A DNA stretch of 64,000 nt from positions 7,588-71,587 of the forward strand of contig NZ_BAAADB010000022.1 in NCBI RefSeq assembly GCF_039522025.1, read 5' to 3'. Below, piece after piece: positions 52,734-63,300 of this stretch (within the stretch, counting starts at the first letter, position 1; every line of letters begins with the position of its first letter). The notes under the pieces are model-generated. The model ran no database searches. It saw only the letters and a program-made list of their open reading frames with translations, and was not told the origin of the DNA. Made by a program: the position numbers and the translations under genes. Source of the stretch: Deinococcus depolymerans (lineage in GTDB: Bacteria; Deinococcota; Deinococci; Deinococcales; Deinococcaceae).

Positions 52734-52903
52734 TCAATGATGCGGGCACTTTTCAAGCGCCAGAGGGGACAAGCATGGAATACGTCTTCTGTAACGCCAT
52801 TCCTGCTCACCCCCTCCCAGCCTCCCCCCTCAAGGGGGAGGGGTAAACACTGCGTGTTCATCGCTGGTCTGCAATGAAGGTATGAACCTGTCCGCACCAT
52901 TGA
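52734..52903. other. Gene-free spacer between element copies E and F
   Basis: No convincing coding frame. Contains one CCTCCCCCCT/AGGGGGAGGGG-type hairpin near 52825-52847. With the two elements it makes a 660-bp stretch without genes between rpsA and ppk. Confidence 0.6.
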
Positions 52904-53079
52904 TCATACGGATTCCGTCTGATACGGACTCCGATTGTTTCTCCTACAATCCGGAAGTTCACCGGGTTGCCAACTCCACGTCCGGAACCCGCCCAGCTCC
53001 TTCTCTGCAGAGCAGCTCTCCGAGTCGCGTCCGCTCGGACCCAGCGGCTGTGCAAGCCATTCAATCGGAGTCCGTATCA
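52904..53079. repeat. TCA-flanked miniature element, copy F with duplicated end
   Basis: 170-bp core flanked by TCA on both sides, inverted orientation. The left end holds two termini in a row: TACGGATTCCGTC, then TGA, then TACGGACTCCGATTG, as if one copy had landed in or joined the end of another. Central stem-loop present. Confidence 0.88.
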
Positions 53080-53113
53080 CCCCATCCGGCCAGCCTCTCC
53101 CTCTTCCTGCGGG

Positions 53114-55249
53114 TCAGGAAGGGTGGCGGGCCGCGGCGAAGGTCTGCTGCGCGCTGAAATCCCCGGGCAGCTTCTCGTACTCGCCGGACGGGTTCAGTTC
53201 CCAGGAGCCGCGCGTGTCGGCCCACTCGGTATCCAGGATGCTCAGGAACGTCTCGCGGTGCCGGTCGTCCAGGACGGGGGCGATCACCTCGACGCGGCGG
53301 TCCAGGTTGCGGCTCATCCAGTCGGCACTCCCGAAGTACACCTCGGGACTGCCAGCATTGCCGAACGCGAACACCCGCGCGTGCTCCAGGTAGCGGCCCA
53401 GCAGACTGCGCACGCGGATGCTGGCCGACAGGCCGTTCACGCCGGGGCGCAGGCAGCACACGCCGCGGATGATCATCTCGACCCGCACGCCCGCCCCGGC
53501 CGCGCGGTACAGCGCGTCGATCATGCCGGGGTCGGTCAGCTGGTTGACCTTCACGCGCACCCAGGCGTCGAGTCCCGCGCGGGCATGGACCGCCTCGCGT
53601 TCCAGCAGCGCCTCCAGGCCGGGGCGGGCGGTGTCGGGCGCGACCAGCAGGTGCGTGTACTCGGCGGCGGCGTACCCGGTCAGGTGGTTGAACAGTTCCG
53701 CCACGTCCGCGCCCAGGTCCGGGTGCGCCGAGAGGAGGCTCAGGTCCGTGTACAGCCGCGCGGTCTTCGCGTTGTAGTTCCCGGTGCCGATGTGCACGTA
53801 GCGGCGCAGGCCGCCCGCCTCGCGCCGCACGACCATCGCGACCTTCGCGTGCGTTTTCAGGCCCGGCACGCCGTACACCACGTGCGCCCCGGCCCGCTCC
53901 AGTTTCCTGGCCCAGGAGATGTTGCGCTGCTCGTCGAATCGGGCCTTCAGTTCGATCAGGGCCACAACCTGCTTGCCGTTCTCGGCGGCGGTGCGCAGCG
54001 CGCCCAGCAGGCGCGGGTCGTCCCCGGTGCGGTACAGCGTCTGCTTGATCGCCAGCACCTGTGGGTCCCGGCTGGCTTCCTCGAGGAAGTCCAGGATGTT
54101 CGTGAACCCGTCGTAGGGGTGGTGCAGGATCACGTCGCCGCCGCGCAGCGTCTCGAAGATGCCGCTGTCCTCGTCACCGTCGAGGTCCGGGATGGCCGGC
54201 GCGTACGCCGGGTAGGACAGGTCCGGGCGGCTGACGGGCAGACCCATCAGGTCCGCGGTGCCCAGCGGGCCTTCCAGCAGGTAGATGTCCTCGGCGGCCA
54301 GGCGCAGCCGCGTCTGCAGGAACCCGATGATTCCGGGCGGCGTGTCCCGCATGACCTCCATCCGCACCGCCGACCCGAAGCGCCGCCGCCTGAGGCCGTC
54401 CTCGATGGTGGCGAGCAGGTCCTCGGCCTCCTCCTCCTCGAACTCGTAATCGGTGTTGCGGGTCACGCGGAAGGCGTGCGCGGCCAGCACCTGCCGGCCC
54501 TTGAACAGCTCCCCGATGTGCGCGGCGATCACGTCTTCAAGCAGCAGCAGCGCCTCCCCGACCACCACGATGCGGGGCAGCACGCCCACCGGCACCTTCA
54601 CCCGCGCGAAATCCGGTTCCTCGCCGTTGCCAGCGTCCAGCAGCACCGCGAGGTTCAGGCTGAGGTTGCTGAGGTACGGGAACGGGTGGCTGGGGTCCAC
54701 GACCAGCGGCGTCAGCACCGGCTGAATCTCCGCGAGGTAGTGTTCGTGCAGCTGCGCCCGCGCCCGCTTGCCCAGGTCATGCACCCGCGTGAGCTTCACG
54801 CCCTGTGCGTGCAGGTCCCGCAGGATCCGGCGGGTGGCCCGCTCGATCTCCCGCAGCATGCCCTGCGTGCGCTCCCTCACCAGTGCCAGCGTCTCACGCG
54901 GCTGTAACCCGTCCGGGCCGGGCGTGTTCACGCCCGCCGCGATCTGTCGGTGAATGCCGGCCACGCGCACCATGAAGAACTCGTCGAGGTTACTGCCGCA
55001 GATGGCGGTGTACTTCAGGCGCTCCAGCAGCGGATTGCGTTCGTCGCGGGCCTCGGCCAGCACCCGCTCGTTGAAGGCCAGCCACGACAGCTCCCGGTTC
55101 AGGAATGGACTCTGCGTGTTCGCGACCGTGCTGTGTGTCCGCGTCTCCCCCACCCCGGCAGTGCGGTCGGCCGCCCGGCGGGGCCGCCGCGGGGTCGCGG
55201 AGGACGGAGGCTTGGTGGAACGCTCGGTGTTCTTGGGGGGCACAGTCAT
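53114..55249 (-). CDS. ppk: Polyphosphate kinase 1
   Basis: Makes polyphosphate from ATP. 711 residues; the first ~45 are low-complexity and basic, then NRELSWLAFNERVL (N domain), FPYLSNLSLNL (H domain) and the phospholipase-D-like core: YDGFTNILDFLEEASRDP, KARFDEQRNISWARKLE, GLKTHAKVAMVVR (catalytic His), HIGTGNYN and YFGSADWMSRNLDRRVE. GAGGAG lies just before the ATG. Transcribed alone. Confidence 0.95.
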   Translation of the reverse strand: MTVPPKNTERSTKPPSSATPRRPRRAADRTAGVGETRTHSTVANTQSPFLNRELSWLAFNERVLAEARDERNPLLERLKYTAICGSNLDEFFMVRVAGIHRQIAAGVNTPGPDGLQPRETLALVRERTQGMLREIERATRRILRDLHAQGVKLTRVHDLGKRARAQLHEHYLAEIQPVLTPLVVDPSHPFPYLSNLSLNLAVLLDAGNGEEPDFARVKVPVGVLPRIVVVGEALLLLEDVIAAHIGELFKGRQVLAAHAFRVTRNTDYEFEEEEAEDLLATIEDGLRRRRFGSAVRMEVMRDTPPGIIGFLQTRLRLAAEDIYLLEGPLGTADLMGLPVSRPDLSYPAYAPAIPDLDGDEDSGIFETLRGGDVILHHPYDGFTNILDFLEEASRDPQVLAIKQTLYRTGDDPRLLGALRTAAENGKQVVALIELKARFDEQRNISWARKLERAGAHVVYGVPGLKTHAKVAMVVRREAGGLRRYVHIGTGNYNAKTARLYTDLSLLSAHPDLGADVAELFNHLTGYAAAEYTHLLVAPDTARPGLEALLEREAVHARAGLDAWVRVKVNQLTDPGMIDALYRAAGAGVRVEMIIRGVCCLRPGVNGLSASIRVRSLLGRYLEHARVFAFGNAGSPEVYFGSADWMSRNLDRRVEVIAPVLDDRHRETFLSILDTEWADTRGSWELNPSGEYEKLPGDFSAQQTFAAARHPS

Positions 55250-55530
55250 GACTCCTCTTCAGTAGACGGGTGGGCAGTCAGGTGGGCGTCACCCGGCAGT
55301 GCGCCCACGGTCATCTCCCGCATTAGAGCATCTGTCCGGAGGAAGGCGTCGGGCAACCGGGCTCCGCCGGCGGCCTTCCTCCCCCCGGAGGTGGCCTTCC
55401 CTGCGCTCACACCGGTCCGCCAGGGGGGGTGGCGCCAGCGACCCGGCGTTCCCCCCCCGGAGTGAAGGACTGGGCGAGTCGCTGCGCCCGGACTGAAGGG
55501 TTTTCGCGAACCCCTGAACCGGAATCCGTC
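55250..55530. other. Gene-free stretch between ppk and repeat copy G
   Basis: About 280 bp, very GC-rich. A 10-bp inverted repeat GGAGGAAGGC / GCCTTCCTCC is visible around 55340-55385. At its right edge GGAATCCGTC is a remnant end of the miniature element, joined to copy G through TCA. No coding frame with support. Confidence 0.55.
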
Positions 55531-55669
55531 TCATACGGACTCCGATTGAATGGGCTGGAAAGCCCGTTCAATCCGAGCGAAGCGAGGAGGAGCTGGGCGG
55601 GTTCCGGACGTGGCGTTGACAACCCGGTGCCCTGACGGGTTGTCAGCGAAACAGACGGAATCCGTGTCA
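55531..55669. repeat. TCA-flanked miniature element, copy G (short type)
   Basis: 133-bp core with perfect TCA duplications; the right TCA is the complement of the fabF TGA stop. The middle reads GCGAAGCGAGGAGGAGCTGGG, a third variant of the internal region. Confidence 0.92.
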
Positions 55670-56911
55670 GGCGCGTTTGAACAGCAGCGCGGCGTTCTGC
55701 CCGCCGAACGCGAAGGAGTTGCTCAGCGCGTACTCGACCTGCACCTCGCGGGCACCTTCCGGGATGTAGTCGAGGTCGAGTTCCGGGTCGGGGTCGGTCA
55801 GGTTGATGGTGGGCGGCAGGATGCCGTCCCGCAGCGCCTGGGCGACGGCGATGGCCTCGATGGCGCCGGCCGCGCCGAGCAGGTGACCGGTCATGCTCTT
55901 GGTGGAACTGACGGCCAGCTTGTGCGCGTGGTCACCGAACACGTGCTTGATGCCCTGCGTCTCGTGCAGGTCGTTGAAGTGCGTGCTGGTGCCGTGCGCG
56001 TTGATGTACCCGACCTGCTCGGGGTTCACGCCGGCGGTCTTCAGGGCCATGCGCATGGCGACCTGCGCGCCGCGTCCCTCGGGGGCGGGCGTGGTGATGT
56101 GGTGCGCGTCGGCGCTGGTGCCGTACCCGACGATCTCGGCGTAGATGGTCGCGCCGCGCGCCACGGCCTTCTCGTACTCCTCGAGGATCACGACGCCCGC
56201 ACCCTCGCCGAGCACGAAACCGTCGCGGGTGGCGCTGAACGGGCGACTGGCCCGCTGGGGGTCGTCGTTGCGGGTGGACAGGGCCTTCATGTTCGAGAAC
56301 CCGCCGATGGCGATGGGCGTGATGGCGGCCTCGCTGCCCCCGGCGATCATGGTGTCCGCGAGGCCCAGCTGGATGTACCGGGCGGCGTCACCGATGGCAC
56401 CGGTGCCGGTGGCGCAGGCAGTCACAACCGTGCTGCTGGGGCCGGTCGCGCCGTAACGCATGGCGACGTGCCCGGTGGCCATGTTGGCGATCATCATGGG
56501 AATGAACATGGGGCTGATGCGCCCCGGTCCGCGCGAGTGCAGCACGCCCGCCTGATCCTCGAAGGTCTTCACGCCGCCGATGCCGCTGCCGACGATGGTG
56601 CCGGTACCCTCGCCGCGCAGCTCCTCCTCGGTCAGGCCGCTGTCCTGCACGGCCAGTGCGGCGGCGGCCAGCGCGAGTTGCACGTAGCGGTCGAGTTTGC
56701 GGGCCTCGCGGGGATCAACGAAGGGCGACAGGTCGTCGTTGACTTCCCCCGCGATCCGGCTGGCGGTATCGGCCGGGTCGAAGTGCGTGATGGTGCTGAT
56801 GCCGCTCTTTCCGGCGCGTTGCGCCTGCGCGTAGGCCTGCGCGCCCACGCCGATCGGCGTGACCGGCCCGAGGCCCGTGATAACAACCCGTTTCAACCCT
56901 GTGACGCTCAC
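55667..56911 (-). CDS. fabF: 3-oxoacyl-ACP synthase II
   Basis: Elongating condensing enzyme of type II fatty-acid synthesis. 414 residues from the GTG. Catalytic Cys166 (VVTACATGTGA), His306 (INAHGTSTHFND) and His343 (KSMTGHLLGAAG). GTG chosen because GGGGGG lies 5 nt upstream; upstream codons are low-complexity. Last gene of fabH-fabD-fabG-acpP-fabF, 119 nt after acpP. Confidence 0.95.
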   Translation of the reverse strand: MSVTGLKRVVITGLGPVTPIGVGAQAYAQAQRAGKSGISTITHFDPADTASRIAGEVNDDLSPFVDPREARKLDRYVQLALAAAALAVQDSGLTEEELRGEGTGTIVGSGIGGVKTFEDQAGVLHSRGPGRISPMFIPMMIANMATGHVAMRYGATGPSSTVVTACATGTGAIGDAARYIQLGLADTMIAGGSEAAITPIAIGGFSNMKALSTRNDDPQRASRPFSATRDGFVLGEGAGVVILEEYEKAVARGATIYAEIVGYGTSADAHHITTPAPEGRGAQVAMRMALKTAGVNPEQVGYINAHGTSTHFNDLHETQGIKHVFGDHAHKLAVSSTKSMTGHLLGAAGAIEAIAVAQALRDGILPPTINLTDPDPELDLDYIPEGAREVQVEYALSNSFAFGGQNAALLFKRA

Positions 56912-57030
56912 TGCATCCCCCCCTTTTCGTGCCGGTGTGTCGGCCCGGTCAATGGATCGGGGCGGGAGCGGCAATGCACCGCGCCCCGCCCCTTGATCCT
57001 GCGCCCCCCGAGCGTGGGGGGCCAGCGCGT

Positions 57031-57261
57031 TTACTGCTTGCTCTCGATGTAATCCACGGCGGCCTGGACCGTGCGGATCGTTTCGGCATCTTCATCGCTG
57101 ATGGTGATGCCGAACTTGTCTTCGAGACCCATGATCAGTTCCACGGTTTCGAGGCTGTCGGCGCCCAGGTCTTCCACGAAGCGGGCCTCGGGGACCACCT
57201 TGTCGCCGTCCACGCCGAGCTTGTCAACGATCACGTCTTTCACATCATCAAAAGTTGCCAT
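57031..57261 (-). CDS. acpP: Acyl carrier protein
   Basis: 76 residues, acidic; the phosphopantetheine attachment Ser36 lies in [15 protein letters not shown], the canonical DSL motif. Carries growing acyl chains for the Fab enzymes encoded around it. AGGAGG precedes the ATG. Confidence 0.97.
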   Translation of the reverse strand: MATFDDVKDVIVDKLGVDGDKVVPEARFVEDLGADSLETVELIMGLEDKFGITISDEDAETIRTVQAAVDYIESKQ

Positions 57262-57369
57262 GAGTTCGTACCTCCTGATACTGAAGTCTGCGCCAGTCTA
57301 CACGCGGCGCCCATGAGAGGCAGCTGATCTGAACGGGGTTCAACTCGGGCCTCGTGCCGACGCACCGGG

Positions 57370-58119
<750 letters not shown>

Positions 58120-58147
58120 GGGTGGGTTCTCCGGTGGGGCGGGTGAA

Positions 58148-59053
58148 TTACAGCGTGAAGTCCTGCACCTGCGCGGCCGTGCCGACGTTGATGGTGCGGG
58201 CGTCGGGCAGGATGCGCCTGACGAGGCCGGTCAGGACGGTACCGGGACCGAACTCGATGAACACGTCCGCGCCGGCCGCCGCGAGGGCCTGGATGGTCTC
58301 GACCCAGCGCACGGCACCGGTGATCTGTTCGGTCAGCAGGCCCGGCAGGGCGGTGGGATCGGTGTTCGGCTGGGCGGTCACGTTCGCGTACACGGGGAAG
58401 GCGGGCGGTGCGAACGCGGTCGTCTGCAGGTCCGGGGCGAGGCCGCTGGCGGCCGGGGCCATCAGGGGGCAGTGGAAGGGCGCGCTGACCTTCAGCGGGA
58501 TGGCTTTCAGGCCGCGTGCCTTGAGGGCGGCGTTCGCGGCGTCCACGCCCTGTTTCGTGCCGCTGATGACGGTCTGGGTGGGCGCGTTGAAGTTGGCGGG
58601 CTGCACGCCGTCGGTGGCGGCGCAGACCTCCTGGACGACGGCCGGGTCGCCCATGACGGCGCTCATGGCTCCGGCTCCGACGGGCACGGCGGCCTGCATC
58701 AGTTCGCCGCGCCGGCGGGTCAGGCGCAGCGCGTCCCCGAGGCTCAGGGCGTCGGCGGCGACCAGCGCGGAGTACTCGCCCAGCGAGTGCCCGGCGGCGA
58801 AGGCGGGGGTCAGGCCGGTCCGGGCGCGCCACGCGCGGTACGCGGCGACGCTGGCAGCCACCAGCGCGGGCTGCTGGTTGGCGGTCAGGGTCAGGTCGTC
58901 CAGTGGGCCGGACTCGATCAGGGCGCGCAGGCCGGGCAGGACGTGCTCGACCTGGGTGTACACCTCGGCGGCCTCGGGGAACGCGGCGGTCAGGTCGGTC
59001 CCCATGCCGACGCTGTGGCTGCCCTGGCCGGGGAACAGCGCGGCGATCTTCAT
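58148..59053 (-). CDS. fabD: Malonyl-CoA:ACP transacylase
   Basis: Loads malonyl groups onto ACP. 301 residues: FPGQGSHSVGMG at the N-terminus, nucleophile Ser90 in GHSLGEYSAL, His in SAPFHCPLM. The ATG overlaps the fabH stop (ATGA), so translation is coupled; an upstream ATG inside fabH is rejected. Confidence 0.95.
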   Translation of the reverse strand: MKIAALFPGQGSHSVGMGTDLTAAFPEAAEVYTQVEHVLPGLRALIESGPLDDLTLTANQQPALVAASVAAYRAWRARTGLTPAFAAGHSLGEYSALVAADALSLGDALRLTRRRGELMQAAVPVGAGAMSAVMGDPAVVQEVCAATDGVQPANFNAPTQTVISGTKQGVDAANAALKARGLKAIPLKVSAPFHCPLMAPAASGLAPDLQTTAFAPPAFPVYANVTAQPNTDPTALPGLLTEQITGAVRWVETIQALAAAGADVFIEFGPGTVLTGLVRRILPDARTINVGTAAQVQDFTL

Positions 59054-60087
59054 GCGCTCACCTCTGCCTGGCTTTCGGCTGTCAGGCTGGGCGCGCCGCC
59101 CCACCATTTCATGGTGCCCGCCACCCAGCTCAGGCCGCCGCCGAAGGCGATCAGCAGCAGTTGCTGGCCGTCCTGCACGCGGCCGTCCTGCACGGCTTCA
59201 TGCAGGGCCATGGGCACGGTCGCGGAACTGGTGTTGCCGTAGCGGTCGAGGTTCACGACGGCGCGTTCCATGGGCAGTCCGAAGCGGTCCATGGCCGCCT
59301 CGATGATCCGCACGTTCGCCTGGTGCGGGATGACCCAGTGGACGTCGGCGCTGGTCAGGCCGCTCTTGGCGAGGACCTGGGTGCCGCTCTCGCCGAGCAC
59401 GCGCACCGCGAACTTGAAGACCTCGCGGCCGTTCATGCCGACCGAGTCTCCCATGTCGAAGCCGCCGGGCAGGCGGGGCGCGACGCAGCGCAGGTACAGG
59501 CTGGACCCGCCGTTCCCGTCGGCGCCCATCACGAATTCCTGGAATCCGTACCCGGCGGGGACCGGGCCGACCACGGCCGCGCCCGCGCCGTCCCCGAACA
59601 GGATGGCGGTGTTGCGGTCGTCCTGGTCCACGATCTTGCTGAGGGCCTCGGCACCCACGACGAGGACCCGGCGGGCCGCGCCGCTCATGATCAGGCCCTG
59701 GGCGACGCTCAGGCCGTACACGAAGCCGCTGCACGCGGTACTCAGGTCGAAGGCGGCCGCGCCGACCAGGCCGACCTGCATGCCGATCAGGGCGGCGGTG
59801 GACGGCATCAGGGCGTCGGGGCTGACGGTGGCGCAGATGACGGCGTCCACGCCCTGGAGGGCCTGCGGGTCGCGCCGCAGCATGTCCCGGACCGCCAGCA
59901 CGCCCAGGTCGGAGGTGAACTGGTCGGGCGCGGCGAAGCGGCGTTCGCGGATGCCGGTGCGGGACTCGATCCAGTCGGCGTTGGTGTCCATGCGGGTCTC
60001 GAATTCCGCGTTCGGCACCACGCGGTCCGGGACGTACATGCCCAGCGCGGTGATGCCGAGGCTGGGGCGGGCGGTGGGGTCACTCAT
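59050..60087 (-). CDS. fabH: 3-oxoacyl-ACP synthase III
   Basis: Starts fatty-acid synthesis by condensing an acyl-CoA primer with malonyl-ACP. 345 residues. Catalytic Cys119 (STACSGF), His255 (IPHQAN), Asn285 (YGNTSSAT). First gene of the fab operon; TAGCGT lies 6 nt before the ATG, and a perfect palindrome overlaps the -35. Deinococcus makes branched lipids, so primer choice is of interest but not readable here. Confidence 0.95.
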   Translation of the reverse strand: MSDPTARPSLGITALGMYVPDRVVPNAEFETRMDTNADWIESRTGIRERRFAAPDQFTSDLGVLAVRDMLRRDPQALQGVDAVICATVSPDALMPSTAALIGMQVGLVGAAAFDLSTACSGFVYGLSVAQGLIMSGAARRVLVVGAEALSKIVDQDDRNTAILFGDGAGAAVVGPVPAGYGFQEFVMGADGNGGSSLYLRCVAPRLPGGFDMGDSVGMNGREVFKFAVRVLGESGTQVLAKSGLTSADVHWVIPHQANVRIIEAAMDRFGLPMERAVVNLDRYGNTSSATVPMALHEAVQDGRVQDGQQLLLIAFGGGLSWVAGTMKWWGGAPSLTAESQAEVSA

Positions 60088-60093
60088 GGACGC

Positions 60094-60122
60094 ACGCTAG
60101 CATTCTTTGAACGGCCGTTCAA
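60094..60122 (-). promoter_or_regulatory. fab operon promoter with 16-bp palindromic operator
   Basis: Minus strand TTGAAC, 17-nt spacer, TAGCGT, then 6 nt to the fabH ATG. The -35 hexamer is half of the perfect palindrome TTGAACGGCCGTTCAA at 60107-60122, the placement expected of a repressor site. The arm also resembles the first stem of the miniature element, so a repeat remnant is an alternative origin. Confidence 0.68.
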
Positions 60123-60162
60123 TGAATTCGGTACAGAGTTCAGCCGGACCGACGCGACCCCC

Positions 60163-60330
60163 CAGACGGACTCCGATGGAACGGCGTACCAACACCGTCC
60201 GGTCCGGGCCGAGGCGACCCGCAGAGTGCCCAGGCAGCAGAGGGGCCAGGCAGCAGAGGGGCCAGGCAGACGGACGAGGAGCGGGACGGGTGCCGGGCGC
60301 GGAGGGGGCAACCCGGCGCGTGGGCGGGTG
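60163..60330. repeat. Eroded copy of the miniature element carrying a 16-bp tandem repeat
   Basis: Starts with ACGGACTCCGATGGAACGG and later has GGGGGCAACCCGG, matching both halves of the element, but without clear TGA duplications. At 60230-60269 the unit CCAGGCAGCAGAGGGG occurs 2.5 times. With the fab promoter this fills the 309-bp gap between fabH and the kinase gene. Confidence 0.55.
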
Positions 60331-60396
60331 GAGGGCGGGCCAGACGGCCCTCCAAGCGGTACGCAGGGCGGGCCGGCCCGCCCCCCAGGGCCGCGG

Positions 60397-63300
60397 TCAG
60401 CGGCCCCCGTCGTCGAACGCCGCCGGCAGCGTCAGGTGAAACGCCGCTCCCTGACCCACCTCGGACGTCACCCACAACCGGCCCCCGTGCTGCGCGACGA
60501 TCTTCTCGCAGATCGCCAGGCCCAGCCCGCTCCCCTCGAACTGGTCACGGATGTGCAGCCGCTGGAACATCTCGAAGATCCGCTCGTGGTACTCCGGCGC
60601 GATCCCGATCCCGTTGTCCTGCACGGTCACGCGCCACGCCGACCCCTCCGGGCGGGCATGGATGGACACCCGCGGCGCGCGGTCCGGCGCCCGGAACTTC
60701 AGCGCGTTCCCGAGCAGGTTCTGGAACAGCTGCGCCAGCCTCGGCGCGGCCCCCAGCACCACCGGCAGGTCCCCCACGTCCACCTGCGCGTCCGCGTCGG
60801 ACAGCGCCGCGTCCAGCCGCGCCATCGCCTCCTGCACCACCTCGCGCAGCGGCACCGGCGCCGGCAGCGGCCGCTCGGCATTCAGACGCGAGAACACCAG
60901 CAGGTCGTTCACCAGGGTCTGCATCCGCTCGGCGCCCTTCTGCACGGTCTTGAGGTACAGTTCGGCGCGGTCGTCCAGGCGGTCCCCGTAACGGTAGGCC
61001 AGCAGGCCCGCGTAGGAACTCACCGTCCGGATCGGCTCCTGCAGGTCGTGACTGGCAATGTACGCGAAGCGCTCGAGTTCGGCGTTGCTGCGTGACAGTT
61101 CCTGATTGGTGCGCAGAATGTCGCGCTGCAACGCCACCTGCTCGGTGATGTCCGACACCACCGCTACCGCCCCGAACACCTGATCGTCACGGCGCAACGG
61201 GGCCGCCGCAACCCGCACCACGCGGTCCTCGCCGGTCCGCATGTGCCGCAGCAGCACGTCCTGCCGCACCGCCTCGCCGCGCAGCGCCTTCACGAACGGC
61301 GTCTGCTCCGGCGGTAGCGGCACGCCGGTCTCCAGATCCCGGTTCTGCAGCTGCACGCTCAGGTCGATCACCGAACGCCGCAGCTGCTCCATGCTCTCGA
61401 AGCCCACGATGTCCAGCGCCGGGCGGTTGGCGCGCTGGATGCCGTTCAGGTCCCCCACGTACACCGCGTCCGGCATGCTGTTCAGGACGGTGTTCAGTTC
61501 CAGCGTCTGGCGTTCGCTGTGGTCCAGCGCCTCCCGCAGTTCGCGGGTACGCGCCTCGACCCGGGCCTCCAGCTCGGCGGAGTAGGCCTGCTCGCGCTCC
61601 AGCGCCTCGCGCCGCAGCTGCGAGAGCTTCAGGTTCGCGTTCACCTTCGCCAGCAGTTCCCGCGCGCTGAAAGGCTTGACCAGGTAATCGTCCGCGCCGG
61701 ACTGCAGTCCCTGCACCCGCGCTTCCTCCCCTGCCCGCGCCGAGAGCATGATCACCGGCACGTCGCGGGTGGCCGGCGACGCCCGCACCGCCGTCAGCAG
61801 CCCCAGCCCGTCCAGGCGGGGCATCATGACGTCCGTGATCATCAGGTCCGGCAGGCGGCGGCGGATCAGGTCCAGCGCCTCGAGTCCGTCCCGGGCCACC
61901 TGAACGTCGTGGTGAGGATCAAGGAGCCGCTGCAGGTACTCGCGCAGGTCGGCGTTGTCATCCACGATCAGCACCTGCCGCCGCTCGGTGTGCGGCGCCG
62001 TGCCGTCCGGTTCCGGCTCGGTCAGGGCGGCGGGCGCGCTGGGCAACCAGCGGAGCGCCTCCTCCACGAAGGGCAGGGCGCCCTGCGTGCTGGGTTGCTC
62101 CTCGGCGGGCGCCGCGACCCGGTCCGGCGGCAGGTGGGCCGCGCCGAAAGGAAGGCGCAGCGTGAAGGTCGTCCCGGTCCCCTCCTCGCTGCTGGCCTCG
62201 ATGGTCCCGCCGTGCAGCAGCACGATCTCGCGCACCAGCGCCAGCCCGATCCCGCTGCCCTCGAAGGACCGGCCGCGCTGACCCTCGACCCGGTGGAACC
62301 GTTCGAACAGACGCCCGACCTCCGCGGGAGGCACGCCCACGCCGGTGTCCTGCACGGTCAGGACCACGTGACGGTCCTCGGCGCGCAGCGTCACGGCCAC
62401 CTCGCCCTGCAGGGTGAACTTGAAGGCGTTCGACAGCAGGTTCAGCAGCACCTTCTCCCACAGGTCCAGGTCCACGTACACCGGGGCGGGCAGCGACTCC
62501 AGTTCCACCCGGAAGTCCAGGCCCGCACGGTTCATCGCGGACCGGAAGCTGCTGGTCAGGTCCGCGTTCAGGGCCACGAAGTCCGTCGGCACGAACCGCG
62601 CCTGCGCCCGGCCCGCCTCCAGCCGCGAGAAGTCCAGCAGGCTGTTGACCAGCCGCAGCAGGCGCAGGCTGTTGCGGTGCGCCATGCTCAGCGTCTGCTG
62701 CTGCTGCGCGCTCAGTTCGCCCTGCTCACCGGTCAGCAGGTCCTCCAGCGGCCCCAGCATCAGGGTCAGCGGCGTGCGCAGTTCATGGCTGGCGTTCGCG
62801 AAGAAGGCCGTCTTGGCCCGGTCCAGCTGCGCCAGCGCCTCGGCCCGCTGCCGCTCCTGCTCGTAGGCGGTCACGCTGGTCAGCGCGGACGCCAGCTGCG
62901 TCACGCACAGGTCCAGGAAACTGCGGTAGGCGTCGTCCAGCGGCCGGTAGGGGTTCAGGCCTACGATCAGCACCCCGGCCGGCAGGGTCATGCCCGGCTG
63001 AATGATCGGCAGGGTCAGGCTACGCAGCGGCGGGCGGTCCCACGGGCCGCGCGGAACGTCCGGGAGCCCCTGCAGGTCCTGCAGCTGCGCCGGCACGGCG
63101 CCGGACAGGACCGGCGCCACCGCCCACGGCCCCGGGTCCTGCAGGCCGAGTTCCTCGGGGGCCAGCGGGTGGTCGGCCCCCACGCCGAACCGCAGCGCGC
63201 AGCGCAGCTCGCCCCGGTCGGCGGCCTCGCGTCCCTCTGCCGGCAGGTACGCCAGCGCGAACGGCAGGTCCTGCGGCTCATCCTGCAGTCCGTCACGCAG

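Noticed and set aside
52715..52900. 61-residue minus-strand frame in the gene-free stretch after rpsA
   Set aside because: No start signals and overlaps the end of a repeat element.
55289..55534. 81-residue minus-strand frame between ppk and fabF
   Set aside because: Arg/Ser/Pro-rich composition, no ribosome site or TAnnnT box, runs into repeat remnants.
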